From UBA6448 sp051893155 (GTDB taxonomy: Bacteria; Bacillota_I; Bacilli_A; RF39; UBA660), in assembly GCA_051893155.1 (NCBI GenBank), contig JBJFGY010000007.1, forward strand, positions 1-17,551: a stretch of DNA of 17,551 bases, given 5' to 3'. Below are positions 13,829 through 17,551 of this stretch, in pieces. A program made the translations under genes and the position numbers. The notes under the pieces are model-generated. The model was not told where the DNA came from and did not search any database. It saw nothing but the letters and a program-made list of their open reading frames with translations. Every line of letters starts with the position of its first letter. The stretch's first letter is position 1.

Positions 13829-15924
13829 TATATCACCTTTCTTATACCTTTATAATTTTTTAAAAATTTTCTTGTTCCAACTTTATGATTAAAGGCAATT
13901 GTAATAAATTTATCATCTATATCTATTATAACACCTTTTCCAAAAGTTATATGCATAATAATATCACCTTTTTTTAGTTCATTATTTGTTTTATCATCAT
14001 CGCCATATAATAATTTAGATTTAATAATATTAACATTTTCTTTTTTCTTTTCTTCCTTTTCTAAAAGTTCATCTCGTATTTCACTTATAAATCTACTTGG
14101 AGGATTAACTTGAATATTACCATATAGCATTCTTCTTTCAGCATTAAGCAAATAAAGTCTTTCTTTGGCTCTAGTTATTGCTACATACATAAGCCTTCTT
14201 TCTTCTTCAAGTTCACTTTCATCATATAATGCTTTACTAATTGGCATTATATTTTCTTCAAGACCAACAATAAAAACAACTTTAAACTCTAAACCTTTAG
14301 CACTATGAATTGTCATAAGAGTAATAGCATCACTATCTTCACTATATTCTGTTGCATCAGCAACTAAACTTACTTCCGCTAAGAAATCACCTAAATTTAC
14401 ATTACCAGTTACTTTTTCATAATTTTCACTTACACTTCGAAATTCCATTAAGTTTTCAAGTCTTATTTCACTATCTAAAGAGTTATCATTTTCATATGTT
14501 TCTTTCATTTTAGAAAGTTCTAAAGTCTTATCAATTAATTCAGTTATGGAAGATGATTTACTAAATTCAATTAACTGCAAAATAATATTTTTAAATTCTA
14601 ATTCTTTACCACTATCAATTTCCTCAAACATTGAAATATTTAAATTATTAGCTTTTATTTCAAGATTTTCAATAGTTTTATCTCCTATTTTTCTTTTTGG
14701 CTCATTTATAACTCTTTTTAATGATAAATCATCACTAGGATTAGATATAAGTTTTAAATATGCAAGTAAATCTTTTATTTCTTTTCTTTTATAAAAATAA
14801 TAACTTCCATATACTTTGTAAGGTATATTTTCTTTTACTAATTTATCTTCAATTGCACGGGATTGTGCATTAGTTCGATAAAATATTGCAATATCTTTTC
14901 TTTGATAACCATCTAATAATAAATTTTTTATTTCATCAATTACTCTTAGTACTTCTGCTTCATCATTATATGAACGAATATATTTAATTTTAAGTCCGGT
15001 TCCTAAATCTGAAAATAAATCAATATCTTTTCTTTGTTTATTATGTTTTATTACATCATTAGCAGCATCAAGTATTGTTTGAGTACTTCGATAATTTTGG
15101 GGAAGTTTTATTACAGTGCAATTTTTAAAATCTTTTTCAAAATTTAATATATTTTGGTAGTTTGATCCCCTAAAAGCATAGATAGATTGAGAAGGATCAC
15201 CTACTACAAAAATATTATTATATTTTTTACTCAAAAGTTTTACTAATTTATATTGAACTTCATTTGTATCTTGATATTCATCAATTAAGATATATTTAAA
15301 TCTATCTTGATATTTTTCTAAAATATTTTGGTTATGAATAAATAATTCAACAGGTTTTTTTAATAAATCATCAAAATCTAAAGTATTATTTCTTGATAAT
15401 ATTTTTTCATATTCATAATATATTTTAACTGCAATTTTCTCATTTTCAGCAATTAAAAAATTAGATATTTCACTATCATTTAATAAATTATTTTTAATAA
15501 AAGATATTTTATTTCTTACAAATGAAACACTTACCATTTTATCAGTAATGTTAAAATCTTTCATTATTTTTTTTATAATACTATTTTGATCTTCTGTATC
15601 TATAATTGTAAATGTATTTGTAAGACCTAGTACTTCATAATTTTCTCTTATTACTCTTAATCCAAAAGAATGAAATGTACCAATAAATGCATATTGCTTT
15701 CCAATTAAATTTTCTACTCTACTGCGCATTTCATTAGCGGCTTTATTAGTAAATGTTATAGCCAAAATATTATATGAATCTACACCACTTTCAATTAAAG
15801 AGGCAATTCTTGTAGTAAGTACTTTTGTTTTACCTGAACCTGCTCCTGCTATTACAAGACATGCTCCATCTTTAAAAGATGCAGCCATTTTTTGTTCATT
15901 ATTTAATTTACCTAAATAGTCCAT
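13828..15924 (-). CDS. pcrA: UvrD/PcrA-type 3'-5' DNA helicase
   Basis: Superfamily 1A helicase for excision repair, plasmid rolling-circle replication and removal of RecA or stalled polymerases. 698 residues. Motifs in order: Q motif LNNEQKMAA (7-15), Walker A AGAGSGKT (26-33), Ia AITFTNKAANEM (55-66), IDEYQDT (214-220), GDPSQSIYAFRG (242-253), QNYRST (276-281), AIFYRTNAQSR (346-356), TIHSAKGLEF (538-547) and YVAITRAKERLYL (580-592). The C-terminal 48 residues (about 651-698, GDIIMHITFGKGVI...KFLKNYKGIRKV) are the Tudor-like RNA-polymerase-interaction domain of PcrA. The connecting linker is shorter than usual. Strong AAGGAG supports the start. pcrA next to ligA is the conserved Firmicutes order; here a nucleotidyltransferase gene lies between them. 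Confidence 0.96.
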   Translation of the reverse strand: MDYLGKLNNEQKMAASFKDGACLVIAGAGSGKTKVLTTRIASLIESGVDSYNILAITFTNKAANEMRSRVENLIGKQYAFIGTFHSFGLRVIRENYEVLGLTNTFTIIDTEDQNSIIKKIMKDFNITDKMVSVSFVRNKISFIKNNLLNDSEISNFLIAENEKIAVKIYYEYEKILSRNNTLDFDDLLKKPVELFIHNQNILEKYQDRFKYILIDEYQDTNEVQYKLVKLLSKKYNNIFVVGDPSQSIYAFRGSNYQNILNFEKDFKNCTVIKLPQNYRSTQTILDAANDVIKHNKQRKDIDLFSDLGTGLKIKYIRSYNDEAEVLRVIDEIKNLLLDGYQRKDIAIFYRTNAQSRAIEDKLVKENIPYKVYGSYYFYKRKEIKDLLAYLKLISNPSDDLSLKRVINEPKRKIGDKTIENLEIKANNLNISMFEEIDSGKELEFKNIILQLIEFSKSSSITELIDKTLELSKMKETYENDNSLDSEIRLENLMEFRSVSENYEKVTGNVNLGDFLAEVSLVADATEYSEDSDAITLMTIHSAKGLEFKVVFIVGLEENIMPISKALYDESELEEERRLMYVAITRAKERLYLLNAERRMLYGNIQVNPPSRFISEIRDELLEKEEKKKENVNIIKSKLLYGDDDKTNNELKKGDIIMHITFGKGVIIDIDDKFITIAFNHKVGTRKFLKNYKGIRKVI

Positions 15925-15944
15925 ATCATTCTCCTTACTAAATA

Positions 15945-15953
15945 ATTATATCA
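15945..15953 (-). promoter_or_regulatory. Predicted extended -10 promoter of pcrA operon
   Basis: TGATATAAT on the minus strand combines the TGn extension with a perfect TATAAT (15945-15950). No good -35 box is visible at 16-18 bp, only a T-run, which is acceptable for extended -10 promoters. The start would be near 15938, two bases before AAGGAG and 14 nt before the ATG. Confidence 0.55.
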
Positions 15954-15989
15954 AAGAAAAAATTATTAAAAAAGTAACTATACTTAAAC

Positions 15990-16018
15990 TAGACATTAAA
16001 AATTATTTTTTATATAAT
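15990..16018 (+). promoter_or_regulatory. Predicted promoter of cyclophilin gene
   Basis: TAGACA (15990-15995), 17-bp spacer, perfect TATAAT (16013-16018). Expected start near 16025, the first base of the GGTGA ribosome binding site, 9 nt before the chosen ATG. Confidence 0.7.
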
Positions 16019-16033
16019 TTATTTGGTGATATG

Positions 16034-16654
16034 ATGAAAAAGAAAAATATTTTAGTTTTATTAATTATGTTTATTTTAATTTTATGTGGTTGTGAAAATA
16101 AAGAAGATATAGAAATGCCAAAAGAAAATCCTATAGTTACTATGAATATAAAAGATTTTGGGACTATCAAAATTGAACTTTATCCTAAAATTGCATTTAA
16201 TACGGTAGCTAATTTTGTTAGTCTTACACAAAATGGTTTTTATGATAATAATACTATTCACAGAGTGCAAAAAGGTTTTGTAATTCAAGGTGGTGACCCT
16301 ACTGGTACGGGTACAGGTGGACCTGATTATACAATAAAAGGTGAATTTAATCAAAATGGATTTAAAAATGATTTATCCCATACAAAAGGAATAATTTCTA
16401 TGGCTAGAACATCAGACCCAGACTCCGCAGGATCACAATTTTTTATAGTTTTATCTGATGATGCTGCTTCTTCTTTAGATGGAATGTATGCTGCTTTTGG
16501 TGAAATAATTGAGGGAATGGATATAATAGAAAAAATAGAAAATACGGATTTTGAAATAGAAAATGAACTATACGGAACTTTAAAAAAACCTATTACTATT
16601 GAAAGTACTACTGTTGATACAAAAGGTTATGAATATAAGGTTGTTAAAAATTAA
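16034..16654 (+). CDS. Lipoprotein cyclophilin-type peptidyl-prolyl isomerase
   Basis: 206 residues. A lipoprotein signal peptide (Lys-rich start, hydrophobic core, lipobox Leu17-Cys18-Gly19-Cys20) anchors it outside the membrane, where it would catalyse cis-trans isomerisation of prolyl bonds during folding of secreted proteins. The cyclophilin core runs from about residue 34 to 195 and retains the catalytic set: Arg77, Phe82 and Gln85 in IHRVQKGFVIQGGDP (75-89), and Gln135 and Phe137 in SAGSQFFIVL (131-140). AAFGEII (153-159) matches the family's VFGxV region. Two ATGs are adjacent (16031 and 16034); the second has the better spacing from GGTGA (16025-16029). Single-gene unit, convergent with toxN. 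Confidence 0.93.
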   Translation: MKKKNILVLLIMFILILCGCENKEDIEMPKENPIVTMNIKDFGTIKIELYPKIAFNTVANFVSLTQNGFYDNNTIHRVQKGFVIQGGDPTGTGTGGPDYTIKGEFNQNGFKNDLSHTKGIISMARTSDPDSAGSQFFIVLSDDAASSLDGMYAAFGEIIEGMDIIEKIENTDFEIENELYGTLKKPITIESTTVDTKGYEYKVVKN

Positions 16655-16687
16655 AAAAACTCTATCAATTTGATAAAGTTTTTTTGT
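16653..16687. terminator. Bidirectional terminator, cyclophilin / toxN
   Basis: A hairpin with arms ACTCTATCA (16659-16667) and TGATAAAGT (16671-16679), an ATT loop and one C/A mismatch, extended by A-run/T-run pairing on both sides. It ends transcription of the plus-strand cyclophilin gene and the minus-strand toxN. The toxN stop codon (16665-16667) is inside the stem. Confidence 0.75.
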
Positions 16688-17183
16688 TATACATTTTACA
16701 TTTTTCTTCTAGTAAAGGAAAGTTACAGCATCTTGCTTTTATATTCTCTTTTAATTTTCCATTTTTATATAAATTATACAATAAACTTGATTTTTTATAT
16801 ATTTTCTTTTTATTTAAAGTTAACCATCTTAGTTGATTATTCATTAATTCTATTCTATGCATTTCTATTATATTTTTTGTTTTTTTATTTAAATTAAATA
16901 CCTCATAATTATTTTTATTAACTGGAAGCATATTATTAAAATTAACAACTCCATATTCACCATTTTTTATTTTAATAATATCCAAGTTATTTCTTAGTCT
17001 TTTATGTTTTTCTTTTGGACTAGATAATGGTGCAAAATATTCACATTTTTCAACCATAAATAAAACACCAATAAAAGGTCTTAATTCTTTTTTCCCAGCA
17101 TTATATGGAACCTTTGAATCATATTTTCTTAAAAAATCACAATATTTTGAATCAATCTTTACTATTTTTAAATTTTTATACAT
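16665..17183 (-). CDS. toxN: ToxN/AbiQ-family type III toxin endoribonuclease
   Basis: Sequence-specific RNase that cuts A-rich mRNA and its own antitoxin precursor; free toxin stops growth or aborts phage infection. At 172 residues it matches the family (about 165-175). Conserved blocks: YCDFLRKYDSKVP (14-26), RPFIGVLF (35-42), YFAPLSSPKEKH (49-60; S54, S55 and K57 match the catalytic Thr/Ser-Ser-x-Lys of ToxN), YGVVNFNNMLPV (77-88), NNQLRWL (115-121) and CCNFPLLEEKC (152-162). The ATG at 17183 is preferred over 17195 because GGGGGT lies just upstream and the family starts here. It stands directly downstream of the toxI repeats and their terminator, on the same strand. Family identity is by pattern recognition; activity is inferred. 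Confidence 0.93.
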   Translation of the reverse strand: MYKNLKIVKIDSKYCDFLRKYDSKVPYNAGKKELRPFIGVLFMVEKCEYFAPLSSPKEKHKRLRNNLDIIKIKNGEYGVVNFNNMLPVNKNNYEVFNLNKKTKNIIEMHRIELMNNQLRWLTLNKKKIYKKSSLLYNLYKNGKLKENIKARCCNFPLLEEKCKMYNKKTLSN

Positions 17184-17218
17184 TTTTACCCCCATATTAA
17201 TATTATAATTTAAATATA

Positions 17219-17252
17219 TAAAAAAGAAAAGATTAGAGTTTGCTCTCTAATC
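17219..17252 (-). terminator. toxI-toxN attenuating terminator
   Basis: On the minus strand, GATTAGAG/CTCTAATC (17245-17252 with 17231-17238) forms an 8-bp stem around a 6-base loop, followed by TTTTCTTTTTT. It sits between the last antitoxin repeat and the toxin gene. In known type III systems such a terminator lets a minority of transcripts read through into the toxin, keeping antitoxin RNA in excess. Confidence 0.88.
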
Positions 17253-17433
17253 CACTTTTTTAACTGCCATTTATAGAGCTGGCTTCACTCACTTTTTTAG
17301 CTGCCATTTATAGAGCTGGCTTCACTCACTTTTTTAACTGCCATTTAAGGCTGGCTTCACCTGCTTTTTTTGCTAATAATAGCATTATTATTATATGCAT
17401 AAATACATATTGCATAACACAATTTAATTATGC
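17231..17433 (-). ncRNA. toxI: Type III antitoxin RNA precursor (toxI)
   Basis: Predicted minus-strand transcript from about 17433 to the terminator near 17231: a ~70-nt structured leader, three antitoxin repeats (17362 down to 17254) and the terminator. Each repeat can fold as an H-type pseudoknot: GCC pairs with GGC across a 10-12 base loop, and AGCU inside that loop can pair with AGCU/AGUU just after GGC. An A-rich stretch (AAAAAAG) follows each pseudoknot, where ToxN would be expected to cut the precursor into single repeats. The layout parallels the ToxI RNA of known ToxIN systems; the sequence itself is its own. Ends are predicted, not measured. Confidence 0.85.
17254..17362 (-). repeat. 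Three tandem antitoxin repeats (37, 37, 35 nt)
   Basis: Directly adjoining units at 17254-17290, 17291-17327 and 17328-17362, without spacers. The two toxin-proximal 37-nt units differ at one base (A17263 versus G17300). The first-transcribed unit (17328-17362) is 35 nt because its loop is two bases shorter, and it also varies at its 5' edge. The GCC/GGC arms, the six-T run (six A in RNA) and the CTTCAC block are invariant. Confidence 0.93.
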
Positions 17434-17436
17434 ATA
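17371..17436 (-). repeat. TGCATA repeats and nested inverted repeats in toxI leader
   Basis: TGCATA occurs at 17396, 17411 and 17431. In the RNA these give two mutually exclusive hairpins: GCAUAA/UUAUGC (17428-17433 with 17412-17417), which begins at the predicted first base of the transcript, or UAUGCA/UGCAUA (17411-17416 with 17394-17399). A short GCUA/UAGC hairpin (17371-17382) precedes the first antitoxin repeat. The role is unknown; 5' protection or an operator are possible. Confidence 0.5.
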
Positions 17437-17439
17437 GTT

Positions 17440-17468
17440 AATATAACATAAATATTTCAAAGTGTCTA
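17440..17468 (-). promoter_or_regulatory. Predicted toxI-toxN promoter
   Basis: On the minus strand TAGACA (17463-17468), 17-bp spacer and TATATT (17440-17445), with TGT before the -10 box giving the extended -10 feature. One of the strongest promoter matches in the window, as expected for an abundant antitoxin RNA. Expected start near 17433. Confidence 0.65.
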
Positions 17469-17551
17469 TATTTTTCTTTCAATATTTATACCAACATGTG
17501 AAAAATTTTTGAAAATGTCCCTAATTAAAAAACAAATAATTAGTAAAAATG
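17469..17551. other. AT-rich right edge, no gene seen
   Basis: No open reading frame of note. It contains a palindrome AAAAATTTTT (17501-17510) and a CTAATTA/TAATTAG inverted repeat (17521-17527 with 17537-17543) without a T-run. The neighbouring gene is beyond the window. Confidence 0.4.

Noticed and set aside
16665..16667. Mycoplasma-type genetic code (UGA = Trp)
   Set aside because: UGA ends toxN and ligA exactly at the expected family ends, and Trp is encoded by TGG, so the standard bacterial code applies.
16670..16897. Plus-strand frame opposite toxN
   Set aside because: Composed almost only of Phe, Tyr, Leu and Ile from the AT-rich antisense of toxN, with no ribosome binding site. Shadow frame.
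17254..17362. CRISPR array
   Set aside because: The units adjoin directly with no variable spacers, only three exist, there is no cas gene, and they lie just before a terminator and a ToxN gene on the same strand. A type III antitoxin explains all of this.
17521..17543. Inverted repeat CTAATTA/TAATTAG as a terminator or operator
   Set aside because: No T-run follows on either strand, and such AT-only inverted repeats are expected by chance at this base composition.

Overview
The window is a very AT-rich (roughly three-quarters A+T), gene-dense bacterial chromosome segment. Gene content (tgt/queA, an FtsK/SpoIIIE translocase, frr, pcrA, ligA, a lipoprotein cyclophilin), GGAGG- and GGTGA-type ribosome binding sites, and promoters close to TTGACA/TATAAT point to a low-GC Gram-positive relative: Firmicutes/Bacilli or a walled gut relative of the Mollicutes. 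UGA is used as a stop (ligA, toxN) and Trp is UGG, so this is the standard bacterial code and not the Mycoplasma code. Species cannot be named from the sequence.

Layout. 89-586 (+): unknown tail-anchored protein. 604-3082 (-): queA-tgt-small pilin-like membrane protein, a queuosine tRNA-modification operon. 3194-6551 (+): ftsK, a membrane-anchored thioredoxin-fold protein without cysteines, and trmL. 6585-8977 (-): a four-gene run of a cysteine-free thioredoxin-like protein, an extracytoplasmic protein of unknown function, frr, and a membrane-anchored CxxC thioredoxin. 9044-10881 (-): an LCMT-type SAM methyltransferase preceded by a BmrR-like MerR regulator whose own promoter has the 19-bp spacer and centred dyad typical of MerR control. 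10968-15924 (-): pcrA, a sugar nucleotidyltransferase and ligA, tightly coupled. 16034-16654 (+): lipoprotein cyclophilin. 16665-17433 (-): a complete type III toxin-antitoxin locus.

The most notable system is at the right edge. A ToxN/AbiQ-family endoribonuclease gene is preceded, on its own strand, by three head-to-tail repeats (37, 37 and 35 nt) able to fold as pseudoknots, with a Rho-independent terminator between repeats and toxin and a good promoter upstream. This is the full toxI-terminator-toxN architecture of an RNA-antitoxin, phage-defence-type module. It is a new instance of a known class, with its own repeat sequence.

Two window-wide patterns stand out. Eight predicted promoters place the likely transcription start 9-14 nt before the start codon, at or within a few bases of the Shine-Dalgarno sequence, so 5' leaders look minimal. 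Terminators between convergent genes, and at operon ends, often overlap the last codons of the neighbouring gene. Both suggest strong compaction. No tRNA, rRNA, insertion sequence, prophage gene or CRISPR array was seen.
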